This document shows positions 18,990-30,256 of a DNA stretch of 64,000 nt, one piece after another. Made by a program: the position numbers and the translations under genes. The stretch is from Methanosphaera sp. WGK6 (lineage in GTDB: Archaea; Methanobacteriota; Methanobacteria; Methanobacteriales; Methanobacteriaceae): contig NZ_JRWK01000002.1 of NCBI RefSeq assembly GCF_001729965.1, positions 62,001 to 126,000 of the forward strand, read 5' to 3'. The notes beneath the pieces were generated by a model, which saw only the letters and a list, made by a program, of their open reading frames with translations, was not told the origin of the DNA and did no database searches. Numbering within the stretch: position 1 is the stretch's first letter; each line of letters starts with the position of its first letter.

Positions 18990-19010
18990 TTTTATATTGT
19001 ATTCTAGGAG

Positions 19011-19025
19011 TATATAAATATTTTG
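19011..19025 (-). promoter_or_regulatory. BRE/TATA promoter of candidate RNA copy B
   Basis: The minus strand reads CAAAATATTTATATA, followed by CTC, which is almost identical to the box at 10871-10885 and lies the same 22 bases from the stem arm. It sits about 50 bases beyond the frhB stop codon. Confidence 0.65.
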
Positions 19026-19074
19026 TTATATCAAAATTTTTTTTAGGAAAAAATAAAAAGAGAAAAAAAGATGT

Positions 19075-19974
19075 TTACCTATTCTCATAAGGATTTTCTT
19101 TTTTACTAGAATGAGTGAATGGGATATTAAGACCTAAATCTAGTTTTTTATCAATATTTTTTTGATTTTTCTTCTTTTTATTAGAAGCTAGTTTATTAAG
19201 CATTTCTAATCCAAATTTACCTTCATCAATAGGTGCAGTTTCAAGAACATTGTCTTCAATAGCTTGATCAATTAATGATTTTCCTTTATCTGTACGTTTT
19301 ATAATGGTGGACCATCCCGGTTTAGCACCTACTGATCCACAAGAAATATCTGCTAATTCTGCAACATAATCCATACAATAGTTACATCCACTTTGTTCAT
19401 ATCCATGAGTTTCTTTTAGAGGTATTTTACCTTCACCTTCAGTATGTGTGATAAATAATTTACCTTTAGTAATATTCATTTTTGTAACTTGTGATGGTTT
19501 TACACCAACTTTATCTTGAATAAATGTTTTTATGGATTCATAGGGGAAGTTTTCCATACAGTAAATACCCAGAGATAATGCAATTTTATCAGTTACATTT
19601 CTTACACCCATAGGATATGTTTGCATTTTACGTAATCCCATAACTTGACAGGGAGTTCCAATAGTTCCTATTTTTTCAAGACCATATTCACGTGTTGCTT
19701 CTTTAATTAAAGAAAGGTTAGGACACATGGTGTATTTTGTTCCAGCTCCTTTAAGGATTTCTTTTTTCGTTGTTGCAATCATTGGTTCTGGATTCCATGG
19801 GTCTTCTTTACTAGGAACAGCTACAATAGTACCATCAATAATATTTTTTTCTAATGCATATATCATTATGGATGATACAATTCCTCCATCTTGAGATTTA
19901 CTTGTAACTTTATTATCTTTAGCTTTTGCAGTTATAATTTCTTGATATGGGCCTAAAATTGAATCATGTATCAT
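19075..19974 (-). CDS. frhB: Coenzyme F420-reducing hydrogenase, beta subunit
   Basis: The 299-residue FrhB carries FAD and a [4Fe-4S] cluster and reduces coenzyme F420 with electrons from the hydrogenase core. Conserved parts are SQDGGIVSSIMIYALE, GTKYTMCPNLSLIKEA, IGTPCQVMGLRKM and GCNYCMDYVAELADISCGSVG. The C-terminal lysine-rich tail (KKKKNQKN) is longer and more polar than usual. The ATG follows the frhG stop directly, and its AAGGAGGA ribosome binding site lies in the last codons of frhG. It is the last gene of frhADGB. Confidence 0.93.
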   Translation of the reverse strand: MIHDSILGPYQEIITAKAKDNKVTSKSQDGGIVSSIMIYALEKNIIDGTIVAVPSKEDPWNPEPMIATTKKEILKGAGTKYTMCPNLSLIKEATREYGLEKIGTIGTPCQVMGLRKMQTYPMGVRNVTDKIALSLGIYCMENFPYESIKTFIQDKVGVKPSQVTKMNITKGKLFITHTEGEGKIPLKETHGYEQSGCNYCMDYVAELADISCGSVGAKPGWSTIIKRTDKGKSLIDQAIEDNVLETAPIDEGKFGLEMLNKLASNKKKKNQKNIDKKLDLGLNIPFTHSSKKENPYENR

Positions 19975-20754
19975 TTATACTTCCTCCTTAAATCCTATTT
20001 CTTTATTAATTTGATCTATTGGCCACCAACTACGTGTACATTGATAATAACATAATCCACATTTCACACAACGATCACAATTAAATGAAGGTCTACCATC
20101 TTTCATAGTCATAGCTCTAGTAGGACATGCTGCAGCACAAGCTCCACAACCAATACAAATGGACTGATTTACTATTTTTTTCTGTAAGTCACAGCCACAT
20201 GCTTCTTTGTTTCCAGCAAAATCAAGGAATGGTTGTAAATAATCCATATCATTATTTATAGCTGCAAGTAATACTTTTTTAATCATTTCGGGTGAAGGAG
20301 GACATCCTGGAATTGCAAGGTCTACTTTCACTAAATGTTGCAATGCTAAAAAAGATGCATGTTGTGGTTGAGCTTGTTGTCCTCCTTTTGCATAAACTGT
20401 AAATCCTCCAGTAGCAGCACAGGATCCTAGAGCAACTAAAAGTTTGGATTTATTTCTAGCTTCTTGTAATTCTTTTATTGAGTGTTTATCTTCTAAACAT
20501 ACTGACCCCTCAATTAGTACTAAATCCATTTCAGGCATTTCCCAACAATCTACTAATGTTTGTCCATATACAATATCAACTGCATTGAGTAAATCAGCGA
20601 AATCATCATAATTTTCAGTAAATGACATTAAATCACCAGTACATCCAGATAAGTGGATATATCCTATTTTTAATTTATCTCCGGATTTATTTGGAGAGTT
20701 ATTTTTTATAGTATTATTTTCATTACTTAATCTTTTTTTGAGTTTTTCAAACAC
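19975..20754 (-). CDS. frhG: Coenzyme F420-reducing hydrogenase, gamma subunit
   Basis: FrhG is the iron-sulfur small subunit. Seen: the proximal-cluster region [11 protein letters not shown] near the N-terminus, [21 protein letters not shown] and PGCPPSPE, then two ferredoxin-type motifs in the C-terminal third ([12 protein letters not shown] and [14 protein letters not shown]). It links the nickel-iron centre in FrhA to FrhB. I place the start at the GTG at 20754, because AAAGGTGAG lies just upstream and partly overlaps the longer GTG start at 20763. Confidence 0.92.
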   Translation of the reverse strand: MFEKLKKRLSNENNTIKNNSPNKSGDKLKIGYIHLSGCTGDLMSFTENYDDFADLLNAVDIVYGQTLVDCWEMPEMDLVLIEGSVCLEDKHSIKELQEARNKSKLLVALGSCAATGGFTVYAKGGQQAQPQHASFLALQHLVKVDLAIPGCPPSPEMIKKVLLAAINNDMDYLQPFLDFAGNKEACGCDLQKKIVNQSICIGCGACAAACPTRAMTMKDGRPSFNCDRCVKCGLCYYQCTRSWWPIDQINKEIGFKEEV

Positions 20755-20775
20755 AATTCTCACCTTTAATTATTA

Positions 20776-21255
20776 TTAAACTCCTTTTAACATATCATTC
20801 AAAACTTTAATAGTGATTTCCACAGTTTTAGGTATATTTTCTAGTAGTACTTCACTTAAACCAATTTTCATATCTGATGGGACATTTTCAGGTTGACATG
20901 CTATTATTTTAATGTTTACTTTACCTTTTAAGCTGTGTAAAGGATATGTTGCAGATATACCATGAACATCCATATATCTTTCTTCTTCTTTTATTTGATT
21001 TAATTCTAAAATATCTATTGTCCCAGGTTTTTCATTCATAGAAGCAATATCTATGATAATAATATTTTTCCATTTATCTTGTGGTAATGTGAAAATATAA
21101 TGGGGAGCACTAGTTCCACCATCAATCAGACAAGTATCTCCATTTAATTTTATATTATTCTCTTTCATGTATTTGATAACTTCAGGTCCAAAACCATCAT
21201 CACCAAAAAGGATATTTCCACACCCTACTATTAAGTTTTCATGATTATATGACAT
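20776..21255 (-). CDS. frhD: F420 hydrogenase maturation endopeptidase
   Basis: The 159-residue protein belongs to the hydrogenase maturation protease family (HycI/HyaD type). The opening VGCGNILFGDDGFGPEVI contains the metal-binding Asp/Glu residues, and the central IIIDIASMNEKPGTI and DVHGISATYPL blocks follow. It removes the C-terminal peptide of FrhA after nickel insertion. It lies between frhA and frhG, as in other Methanobacteriales, with an AAGGAA ribosome binding site and short gaps on both sides. Confidence 0.9.
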   Translation of the reverse strand: MSYNHENLIVGCGNILFGDDGFGPEVIKYMKENNIKLNGDTCLIDGGTSAPHYIFTLPQDKWKNIIIIDIASMNEKPGTIDILELNQIKEEERYMDVHGISATYPLHSLKGKVNIKIIACQPENVPSDMKIGLSEVLLENIPKTVEITIKVLNDMLKGV

Positions 21256-21269
21256 AAAATTCCTTCATT

Positions 21270-22490
21270 TTATAATTGAACCATGTCTTCTTTTATTATT
21301 TTTTTAGTTTCATCATCTTTAATAACCATATGAGTAGCGCAGGATAAACATGGATCATATGCTCTAATTACATGAGGTGCATACTCATAATGGAAGTTTT
21401 CTGTTGCATATCCCATTGTTGGAATATTCCAAGTGGTTGGTACAATAGCTCTGTAATCACTAATATATCCTTGTGATGATATTTTTGCAGTATGTATGTT
21501 TGTTCCTCGAGGTCCTTCAATAACACCTACACCTAAACGGTCAGTACCTTCTAATGTGAATTTAGCCATAACTTGTGCTGAAGGGTCAAGTTGGTCAACT
21601 AATTCAATTATTTTTTCTGCAGAATTTATCATTTCTTTTGCACGTGCAAGGTGTTGTGCTTTAACTCCTGTTTCTTTAAATTTACGGAATTTAGCAGCTC
21701 TTGCTCTTGGACCTGTTTCAACAACTTCTCCTTTATATCTTGGTATTTGTGAGCAAGCTTTTTCACCTATTTTTGGATCATCATACCATGAACTTGGTAA
21801 TATTTCTTCAATATCATTCATTGAAATTGCAGTTCTAGATCCATATGTGTCATCAGATGCAAATATTGGTTGTGTATGTGTACCTAATCCTTTAGGAAAA
21901 TCTTTGTCTTGGATAAATCCTTCCATTGTTTCAACATGTTTTTCAAGTAAATTCATAAGACCTTCAATACGTGTTTTTATTTTATTTTTGGTATTTTTTG
22001 TTATGTTATGTGCCATTCCACCAATTCTTATATCTGATGGATGAATTCCTTCTCCACCAACAGAGTCTTCAATGTATTGTGCTTGTTTTCTTATTTCAGA
22101 TACATTTTTAACTACTTCATTATACTGATTTTCAGGTACAAAATCAGGTGCTATTAGAAAATGATGAATTGCATGACTATTTATCATATGTGCATTAAGA
22201 CACATTTCTCTTAAAATTCGTGCTGCTTTAGGAATTTCTATTTTCAATGAATCATCAATAGCTTCTACAGAAGAAAGAGTATGTGTAACGGGACAAACTC
22301 CACAAATTCTTTGAACTAGTACTGGAGCTGTTTCAGGTCTTTTTCCTATAACCATTTTTTCAATGCCACGTACTGGTGTAATACTGAAATAACGTCCTGT
22401 AGTTACTATTCCATTTTCGTCAACTTCCATTGATAATTCGGCATGTCCCTCTTGACGGCTAGTTGGGGAGATTACTATAGTTTCACTCAA
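21270..22490 (-). CDS. frhA: Coenzyme F420-reducing hydrogenase, alpha (large) subunit
   Basis: This is the [NiFe] catalytic subunit. The N-terminal nickel ligands lie in [11 protein letters not shown], and the C-terminal pair in DPCLSCATH, with the short tail expected to be removed by FrhD. Both pairs are cysteine, so this is not a selenocysteine form. I place the start at the TTG at 22490, which gives [15 protein letters not shown] as in related proteins and leaves AGGTGAT four bases upstream as the ribosome binding site; the GTG at 22499 would lie inside that site. It is the first gene of the operon; the promoter must lie within 22491-22780. Confidence 0.93.
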   Translation of the reverse strand: MSETIVISPTSRQEGHAELSMEVDENGIVTTGRYFSITPVRGIEKMVIGKRPETAPVLVQRICGVCPVTHTLSSVEAIDDSLKIEIPKAARILREMCLNAHMINSHAIHHFLIAPDFVPENQYNEVVKNVSEIRKQAQYIEDSVGGEGIHPSDIRIGGMAHNITKNTKNKIKTRIEGLMNLLEKHVETMEGFIQDKDFPKGLGTHTQPIFASDDTYGSRTAISMNDIEEILPSSWYDDPKIGEKACSQIPRYKGEVVETGPRARAAKFRKFKETGVKAQHLARAKEMINSAEKIIELVDQLDPSAQVMAKFTLEGTDRLGVGVIEGPRGTNIHTAKISSQGYISDYRAIVPTTWNIPTMGYATENFHYEYAPHVIRAYDPCLSCATHMVIKDDETKKIIKEDMVQL

Positions 22491-22780
22491 ATAAATCACC
22501 TATTATTTAGTATTGTCTTTCTAAATTTCTTTATAATTATTATTTTTTAAATATAATTTATTTTAAATGTTATTTAGAATACATTATCTTTTTATACTTA
22601 TTATTAGTCTAACTTATCTATTAATCAGAAAAGTACTTCCGAGACTATTATGATAATATATAATTATGTCATAGTATATATTTTTTATTTTTATCTAATT
22701 TTTAACTAAATTAATAGTTATTTTTCAATAAATAATGTATATTAAATTTTTTTATAAAAAAAGAAGTGTTGATGAAGAAG

Positions 22781-24076
22781 TTATTCTTCATTTTTAGGAA
22801 TTATTTTTTTTAAAGTAAGATTAGTTTTTGTAGAGACTAATGTATTAGAATCAATGTCTGTATATAAAACACATCCTGCATTAATAAATGAATTATTACC
22901 TATTTTTACACCAGGGTTTACACTAGTATTAATTCCGGTTTTTACACCATCACCAAAAATTGCACCTAATTTTCTAAGACCTGAGTCAATTTTTTTCCCT
23001 TTAATAGTTACAGTCACATGTTTATCATCAAATCTTAAATTTGCAAGGTTAGTTCCAGCACCTAAATTACAATTAACTCCAATAACTGAATCTCCTACAT
23101 AAGATAAATGGTTAACATTAGTTCCATCCATTATAATACTATTTTTAATTTCAACAGCATTACCTACATCAACATTATTGCAAAGGCATGTATATGGCCT
23201 GAGATATGTATTTGGTCCAACATCACAGTTTTCACCTATAAATACAGGGCCTTGAATGTAACAACCAGATCTAATAATACTATTTTTACCTAAATGTACG
23301 GGGCCATGGATAGTAACATTTTCTTCTATTTCACCTTCAATAGAGTTTTCCATTTTTTCAAGAAAATCTTGATTACATTTTAATAATTCCCATGGTCTTC
23401 CTACATCCATCCAGGGTTCTTTTGAAACTAAACCTAGTATTTCCCATCCTTCTTGTAGTTCAATGTCTAATGAGTCAGTAATCTCATATTCGCCTCGTTT
23501 TGACTTTTCTGTTTTTCGTATAGCCTCAAAAATTTCGGGACTGAATAAGTAAATTCCCGCATTTGCTAGATTACTTGGAGCATCTTCAATAGCTGGTTTT
23601 TCAATAATTTCAACTATTTTATCATTTTGCATAGAAACAATACCGTAATTTGAAGGATTATCTACTTCAATCAATGTTAAAACAGATTTAACACTATTAT
23701 CTGTTCTAGTAGCATATTTTTCAATTAAATTTCTAATTAAATCATAACTAACAATAATATCTCCATTTAAAACAATAAAACTTTCATCTATGTATTCTTC
23801 AGCACTACCTATAGCATGTGCTGTTCCTAGTTGTCCATCTTGTACAGCGTATGTTATATTTACTCCAAATTTACTACCATCGCCGAAATATTCTTCAATA
23901 ATTTCTTTTTTATATCCTACAACAAGGGTTATGTCTTTTATCCCAGCATTTTTTAATGATTCGATATTATATTGTATTAATGGTTTACCGCCTGTGATTA
24001 GCATAGTTTTAGGTCTTGTTGTTGTTAATGGACGCATTCTTGTTCCTTCACCGGCAGTTAAAATTACAGCTTTCAT
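22781..24076 (-). CDS. glmU: GlmU-like bifunctional sugar-1-phosphate nucleotidyltransferase
   Basis: The 431-residue protein has an N-terminal nucleotidyltransferase domain (ILTAGEGTRMRPLT, then RPKTML with the catalytic Lys; VLNGDIIV for metal) and a C-terminal left-handed beta-helix of hexapeptide repeats from about residue 250 (IHGPVHLGKNSIIRSG, IGENCDVGPNTYLRP). This is the archaeal GlmU/ST0452 layout, predicted to acetylate glucosamine-1-phosphate and form UDP-GlcNAc. The next upstream gene on the strand is the GlmM-like mutase, consistent with consecutive steps. The ribosome binding site is GGGAGA. Confidence 0.87.
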   Translation of the reverse strand: MKAVILTAGEGTRMRPLTTTRPKTMLITGGKPLIQYNIESLKNAGIKDITLVVGYKKEIIEEYFGDGSKFGVNITYAVQDGQLGTAHAIGSAEEYIDESFIVLNGDIIVSYDLIRNLIEKYATRTDNSVKSVLTLIEVDNPSNYGIVSMQNDKIVEIIEKPAIEDAPSNLANAGIYLFSPEIFEAIRKTEKSKRGEYEITDSLDIELQEGWEILGLVSKEPWMDVGRPWELLKCNQDFLEKMENSIEGEIEENVTIHGPVHLGKNSIIRSGCYIQGPVFIGENCDVGPNTYLRPYTCLCNNVDVGNAVEIKNSIIMDGTNVNHLSYVGDSVIGVNCNLGAGTNLANLRFDDKHVTVTIKGKKIDSGLRKLGAIFGDGVKTGINTSVNPGVKIGNNSFINAGCVLYTDIDSNTLVSTKTNLTLKKIIPKNEE

Positions 24077-24203
24077 TAGTTTTCTCCCTTATATTTTATT
24101 ATATTAATATTAGTAATCCATTAATATTAAATCTTAATCAAATATTTGGTGAGTTTAAAATGATATTAAACTTTTTATAAAAAAGAGAGGAGATTAAAAA
24201 AAA

Positions 24204-25562
<1,359 letters not shown>

Positions 25563-25690
25563 TATTTAATACTCCTCTTTTAAAATATTGATTAATAAGT
25601 ATGTTTATAATTGTTTTAGAAATAGTTGTTTAATTTTTTTAAATAAGTAATTAAAGAAAAAATAAGTAAGATTTTTATTTATCTTACTTT

Positions 25691-26920
25691 TTAAGCTCCA
25701 AATTTAGTTACAACATTCATTAAGTCACGAATTATGTACATTACATCAGATCCTCTTATACGACATAATCCACCTTTGGCTGCTTGTCTTTCACCATATT
25801 CTGTAATGTCATCCACACGTAATCCTGGTGCTTTCATAAATACAGGTACTGGATCACCTGTATGGTCCATCACACTTACTGGTGTTGAATGGTCTGCAGT
25901 AACAAACAATACAATATCGTCCATTTCACTTAAATCCTTCATAATATTATCTACTTTTTCTATGAAATCTCTTTTACCAAATATGTCTCCATCATGTCCA
26001 GCTTCATCTGCACCATCTACATTTACTAGGATAAAATCATATTTATCACTTTTTACAGTATCAATAATGTGTTTATGTACACTATCAATATCTGTATCGA
26101 TTCCACCTGTAGCTCCAGGTATATTTATAATATCCATGCCTGCAATTTTAGCTATTCCTTTAATAAGTCCTGTTTCAGCAACACAAACTCCTTTTAAACC
26201 ATATTTTTCTTCAAAAGGTTCTACATGAGGTACTGCACCTACACCTCTTGGAAGAACTATGTTTGCAGGATTTTCACCTTCTTTAATTCTTTCAATATTC
26301 ACTGGGTGATTTTTTAACATTTCATATGATTTGTTTACAAATTGATTTACAATATCTGCAGTATATTTTGCTTCTTCAGAGTTATCTAATGCTTTAACAA
26401 TTTTTGGTTTGTTTCCTTCATGTTTAGGATCAGCATCTGAAATTTTATCAGATAAACCTTCTCCTCTAAGTACTAAAACTCCTCTATGTGCATCGGATTC
26501 TTTGAATATGATTTCTACATTATCATCAATTTTCATTTGATTTAGGGTTTCAGTTAGTTTATCTGTGTCTTTGTTAATTCGTCCTGCACGCCTATCTGTA
26601 ATTATCATGTTGTCATCTGCAGTTGAAAAATTACATCTAAATGCAATATCACCTGGTTTCACATCTACATTTACACCTGCAGCTTCAAAAGGTCCTCTTC
26701 CAGTGTATACTTCATAAGGATCATATCCTAATAATGTTAAGTGTGCTGTATCACTTCCAGGTCTAACTCCTGGACGTATAGTGTCCATAATACCAGTTAT
26801 ACCTTCTTTAACCATTTTATCCATTGATGGAGTTCTTGCACTTTCTAATGGTGTTTTGTCACCAAGTTCTTTCATTGGGCGGTCACCCATTCCATCTATT
26901 ACAAATATAATTCCTTTCAT
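25691..26920 (-). CDS. apgM: 2,3-bisphosphoglycerate-independent phosphoglycerate mutase, archaeal type
   Basis: The 409-residue enzyme interconverts 3- and 2-phosphoglycerate. It shows the alkaline-phosphatase-superfamily metal motifs [17 protein letters not shown] (with the nucleophile Ser), [11 protein letters not shown] and TADHSTP. The length matches the archaeal ApgM class rather than the 510-residue bacterial enzyme. The ATG at 26920 is preferred to the TTG at 26935, because GGAG lies 8 bases before it and the shorter start clears the stop of the upstream DUF92 gene. It is co-transcribed with DUF92. Confidence 0.9.
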   Translation of the reverse strand: MKGIIFVIDGMGDRPMKELGDKTPLESARTPSMDKMVKEGITGIMDTIRPGVRPGSDTAHLTLLGYDPYEVYTGRGPFEAAGVNVDVKPGDIAFRCNFSTADDNMIITDRRAGRINKDTDKLTETLNQMKIDDNVEIIFKESDAHRGVLVLRGEGLSDKISDADPKHEGNKPKIVKALDNSEEAKYTADIVNQFVNKSYEMLKNHPVNIERIKEGENPANIVLPRGVGAVPHVEPFEEKYGLKGVCVAETGLIKGIAKIAGMDIINIPGATGGIDTDIDSVHKHIIDTVKSDKYDFILVNVDGADEAGHDGDIFGKRDFIEKVDNIMKDLSEMDDIVLFVTADHSTPVSVMDHTGDPVPVFMKAPGLRVDDITEYGERQAAKGGLCRIRGSDVMYIIRDLMNVVTKFGA

Positions 26921-26924
26921 TTTT

Positions 26925-27599
26925 TCATGCTCCAATTGTTATAATGATACCAACTAATGCTCCAATTATTGTGGCGGTTAAATTAACATGTTCATTGTTA
27001 AATAACCCATTACGTTCTAATGTTGCACCAAGAAGACTATCTGCAAAGCAACCAATAAATCCTGCTATGATTGCTATACAAATACTGTGGGTAATGTCTG
27101 GGGATACATTTACTATAAAGGCTGAAACTCCTATTATTAGAGCTCCTATTAATCCTGCTACTGTTCCAAGAAGGGAAATTCCTCCATCAGTTCCAGGTTT
27201 CACATGTTCTTTAGTTGTAATTAATACTGGTTCACTTAGTACTCCTATTTCGCTTGCCATGGTATCTGCAATTGCTGTTGCTATTGCACCTATAAAACCA
27301 GCATAATTTCCAAATATTGCCATAATCACGGGGATTATCCCATTTGAAATAACATTTCTTATAGTACGTTTTTCATGAACTAGGCCTATACGTCTTTTAT
27401 AATCTTTTTTAAATTGAGTAAACGCTGAACCTAATATAAGAAATAGTAAAAGTATTGCTAACCAGTTAAAACCTCTGGATAGCACAATAAATATTCCAAT
27501 AATTGTAACAAAAAATGAGCCTAGTAAATCAAGTGCACCACTTAAGTATACTATGATTCCGAATATTACACAAATTATAAGAAATATTAATTGTATCAT
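26925..27599 (-). CDS. DUF92 integral membrane protein (TIGR00297, VTE6-like)
   Basis: The 224-residue, highly hydrophobic protein has about six membrane segments. The loop IADTMASEIGVLS and the following KPGTDGGISLLGT are diagnostic of DUF92, the family that includes plant VTE6 phytyl-phosphate kinase and several archaeal proteins. A role in isoprenoid phosphate recycling is possible by homology but unproven here. The stop codon lies only four bases from the phosphoglycerate mutase ATG, whose ribosome binding site is inside this gene. Confidence 0.82.
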   Translation of the reverse strand: MIQLIFLIICVIFGIIVYLSGALDLLGSFFVTIIGIFIVLSRGFNWLAILLLFLILGSAFTQFKKDYKRRIGLVHEKRTIRNVISNGIIPVIMAIFGNYAGFIGAIATAIADTMASEIGVLSEPVLITTKEHVKPGTDGGISLLGTVAGLIGALIIGVSAFIVNVSPDITHSICIAIIAGFIGCFADSLLGATLERNGLFNNEHVNLTATIIGALVGIIITIGA

Positions 27600-27709
27600 A
27601 TAATAATTTCTGTGTCTTGTTAATATAATATTTTTGTATAAAAAAATTAAAGAAAAAAAGAAGGCGGTTATAATAAAGTTAATAGTTTTCTATTTTTAAA
27701 ACTAATCCC

Positions 27710-28282
27710 TTAAAGTACTTTTGTTTTGATTGTTTCTACTTTTTTAAGTGGGTATATTTTTTTAGCTTCATGGTATATGCTGGATGCAAATTTACCTGAA
27801 ATAATCTCTTTTACTAGTTCATCAAGGTTTTTCTCAGCAGCATTTTCTAAAATCATGTTTTGCATAGTTTCTCTGATAAGTCTTTGTTGTGAAGCTTTTG
27901 CTCTTTTCACAGTAATAGCTAACATATGTACATTAACTTTTTTACCATCTTTTGTGGTAGCATTTGTGATGGTATCAATTCTACTTGTACCTCTTCTAAT
28001 CATACTACGTACATAGTCTGTTGTTACTTTATGTCCTGTAAATATTGTGTGTGCTACTTCTCCACTTACATGGTCTACTTCAAAGAATAATTTTACATAC
28101 TGTCTACTGAAATCACCAGTAATTTCACGCATTGATGTTTCAATTTTACGACCAACAAGCATTTCTGGTTCTTTTGCTGGACTTGTTCCTAAACTAGCTT
28201 CATCAAATTCTGCTGGTGCTAAAATTTCATACCAAATTTTTTCTTTCCAGGTGTCACGTACTCGTCTTCTTGCTTTTGCCAT
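27710..28282 (-). CDS. rps3ae: 30S ribosomal protein eS1 (S3Ae)
   Basis: The 190-residue basic protein starts MAKARRRVRDTWKEK and contains VKLFFEVDHVSGEVAHTIF and the MIRRGTSRID segment conserved in eukaryotic and archaeal eS1. It is a small-subunit protein near the mRNA exit. GTGAT five bases before the ATG is the ribosome binding site. It lies alone upstream of the DUF92 gene, with 110 bases between. Confidence 0.93.
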   Translation of the reverse strand: MAKARRRVRDTWKEKIWYEILAPAEFDEASLGTSPAKEPEMLVGRKIETSMREITGDFSRQYVKLFFEVDHVSGEVAHTIFTGHKVTTDYVRSMIRRGTSRIDTITNATTKDGKKVNVHMLAITVKRAKASQQRLIRETMQNMILENAAEKNLDELVKEIISGKFASSIYHEAKKIYPLKKVETIKTKVL

Positions 28283-28696
28283 TATATCACTTTCTCCATT
28301 TTTTTTTAATTAAATATTAGTTTTATTGTTACAGCAAATTCTTATAATCTTTATTAAATTCAGTGTAACATTACTTGATTTTAGGGGGTTATCTTTTTTT
28401 AAAATATTTTTTATTAGTACTAAATAAGTTTTTAAGGTTATAAAAATTTAAATCTATTGATTTGTAAAGTTCCGTCCAGTCTTACTGGTAAATAAAACAA
28501 GAATAGTTGTTTTTTATAAAAGAATTTAGATACTCATGACTTTAGTCATATTCTATTATAATAATCTCTTAATATCAGATTATAAATTACCATAGACTTA
28601 GTCTATATACTTATTTATTATTATATTTTTTATATAATATAAACTTAATGAAAAAATAGTAAATGATAAAAGAATTAAATGGAAAGTAAATTTTAT
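28283..28696. other. 414-base gap with a cluster of four perfect dyads
   Basis: No gene is visible between eS1 and the upstream minus-strand gene. Four perfect inverted repeats lie within 131 bases. They are CCAGT-CTT-ACTGG (28476-28488), ATGACT-TT-AGTCAT (28536-28549), ATAATCT-9 nt-AGATTAT (28561-28583) and ATAGACT-T-AGTCTAT (28592-28606). They could be protein-binding sites, or hairpins that end or process the upstream transcript. The eS1 promoter is expected near 28300-28400. Confidence 0.45.
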
Positions 28697-29566
28697 TTAG
28701 GAATTGATAGTATTTTGGATTAATTTATCTAAATTGTAATTGAACACGTCGTTATTTCCTTCAACTTTTTGTTTTGTTATTTCTTCATCAATAATTTTTA
28801 ATAAGTTTTCTAGTTTTCTAGTATCTTGATTTTTTTCGAGGTATGTATCTTCAAATAGTTTATTTTCACTATTTTTAATGATATCAAGGTATTTGGAATT
28901 CACATCATATGCTTTTGCATAAAGTAGTGATTTATTATTTTGACTTCCAGGTAATGTTACAAGTTGTGAAAACGGTTCTATTTGAGTATATGTTAGAGTT
29001 GTAATTTCTGTATATGTTTCTATGAATTTATATAGGTAGTAATAAGTTATTGTGGGATTTTTTAGTTGTAATTTGTTGGTGAATAGATATAAATAACATT
29101 CATTGTAACCATTAAACATAATCCATGGTTTTATGTTGAATAGTTCTTTAATAGCCGTATTTACTTTTTTAACATCATGTATTATTGTTTTATCAGAACC
29201 TAAGTTTATGGATCTACGAATAAACATGAATTTTTGAATGTCATTTAAATTAATAATTTCTTCTCGTATAATATCTGTGTTTTGTCTAAATCGGAATAAT
29301 ATTGAATTTTTTATTGCTTTTTTTTCGAATTTATTACTATCTAGTCTATTCCATGAAAGTAATGATTCTTCAGAATCATAATCATATAAACTAATATAGA
29401 ATTCATTTCTAGGATAATATTCATCTAATTTTTCTTTTAACTCATTAAGTGATTTTATGTTAAAAGTTTCATAACCGTTCTTTGTTGTACCTATTGTTAA
29501 AAGTCTGTTAAATTTACTTCCATATAGGTATTCATATAATTCATGCCATTTATTGTCTAGCTTCAT
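28697..29566 (-). CDS. Uncharacterised protein, possible degenerate archaeo-eukaryotic primase fold
   Basis: I do not recognise a named family for this 289-residue protein. Several stretches recall archaeo-eukaryotic primases: FYISLYDYDSEE, where primases have the first metal-binding acidic pair; FNGYNECYLYLF, in the position of the SGxGxH motif but without its histidine; and TLPGSQNNKS, like the RLPGT/S-N-K motif of plasmid and phage primases. The catalytic residues are not clearly conserved, so it may be an inactive relative or something else. It is cytoplasmic (no signal or membrane segment), with ribosome binding site GGAGAG, and is transcribed alone. Confidence 0.45.
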   Translation of the reverse strand: MKLDNKWHELYEYLYGSKFNRLLTIGTTKNGYETFNIKSLNELKEKLDEYYPRNEFYISLYDYDSEESLLSWNRLDSNKFEKKAIKNSILFRFRQNTDIIREEIINLNDIQKFMFIRRSINLGSDKTIIHDVKKVNTAIKELFNIKPWIMFNGYNECYLYLFTNKLQLKNPTITYYYLYKFIETYTEITTLTYTQIEPFSQLVTLPGSQNNKSLLYAKAYDVNSKYLDIIKNSENKLFEDTYLEKNQDTRKLENLLKIIDEEITKQKVEGNNDVFNYNLDKLIQNTINS

Positions 29567-29806
29567 AAAGATTACTCTCCGTTTAATATCTTCAAAAATA
29601 TCTTATGAATTATCCACTTAATTTTAATTTAATTTGAATTATTAAGTTGTATGTCAGTATATTGTATTTATTATAAATAAGATTTATCTATTATTCATTA
29701 AAATTCATTTAAGTTTTATTTATATTATTTTGAATTTTATTTGAGGAGTATTTTTTTAAATTAAAACTAGTTAGTATAAAAAGGAGAGGATAATTATATT
29801 ATTTTA

Positions 29807-30151
29807 TTATAAAATAATATTTTCTTTTTTAGTTTCAGTTTTTATGAAATCATCAAGTATGTCTTCAATTAAACCTTCACTTTCAATAATTTTAATACCC
29901 ATTTCTTTAACTTCATTTTTAGCGACTAATCCTATTTTTTCACATATAACTATGTCACAGTTTTTAATAGCATCTGCTGATTTTTCCCATTCTTCACCAT
30001 TGGTTCCATGATCTTTTGAGGAGAAGATTACATTATTGTATTCAACATTATGTTTTTTTTCATCATAATTATATACAATAAAATACTCGCATATACCAAA
30101 GTGTTCTACTTTTTTTCCATTTTCTTTAACAGCTATTGCAATTTTTTTCAT
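29807..30151 (-). CDS. NifX/NifB-type dinitrogenase iron-molybdenum cofactor domain protein
   Basis: The 114-residue protein is a single NifX-like domain: KIAIAVKENGKKVEHFG at the N-terminus, then an alternating alpha/beta pattern with CDIVICEKIGLVAKNEVKEMGIKI. These proteins bind iron-sulfur cofactor precursors or act as small metal-cluster carriers. Many methanogens without nitrogenase have several copies, so a role in nitrogen fixation is not implied. The ribosome binding site AGAGGAAA is clear. The DUF116 gene lies upstream on the same strand, 105 bases away. Confidence 0.8.
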   Translation of the reverse strand: MKKIAIAVKENGKKVEHFGICEYFIVYNYDEKKHNVEYNNVIFSSKDHGTNGEEWEKSADAIKNCDIVICEKIGLVAKNEVKEMGIKIIESEGLIEDILDDFIKTETKKENIIL

Positions 30152-30256
30152 GTAATGTTTCCTCTATTTAATTCTATTATTTAATTCTGTCATTACTATT
30201 TAATTAATTTAAGTTGATTATATGATATGGATTCATGTTAATTATTTGAGAATATT

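Larger units (their letters stand above)
18689..19074. other. 386-base intergenic region holding candidate ncRNA copy B
   Basis: It lies between the convergent DUF45 gene (plus) and frhB (minus). Most of the region is the candidate RNA element and its promoter, annotated separately. The part next to the DUF45 stop is T-rich on the plus strand and may terminate that gene. Confidence 0.55.
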
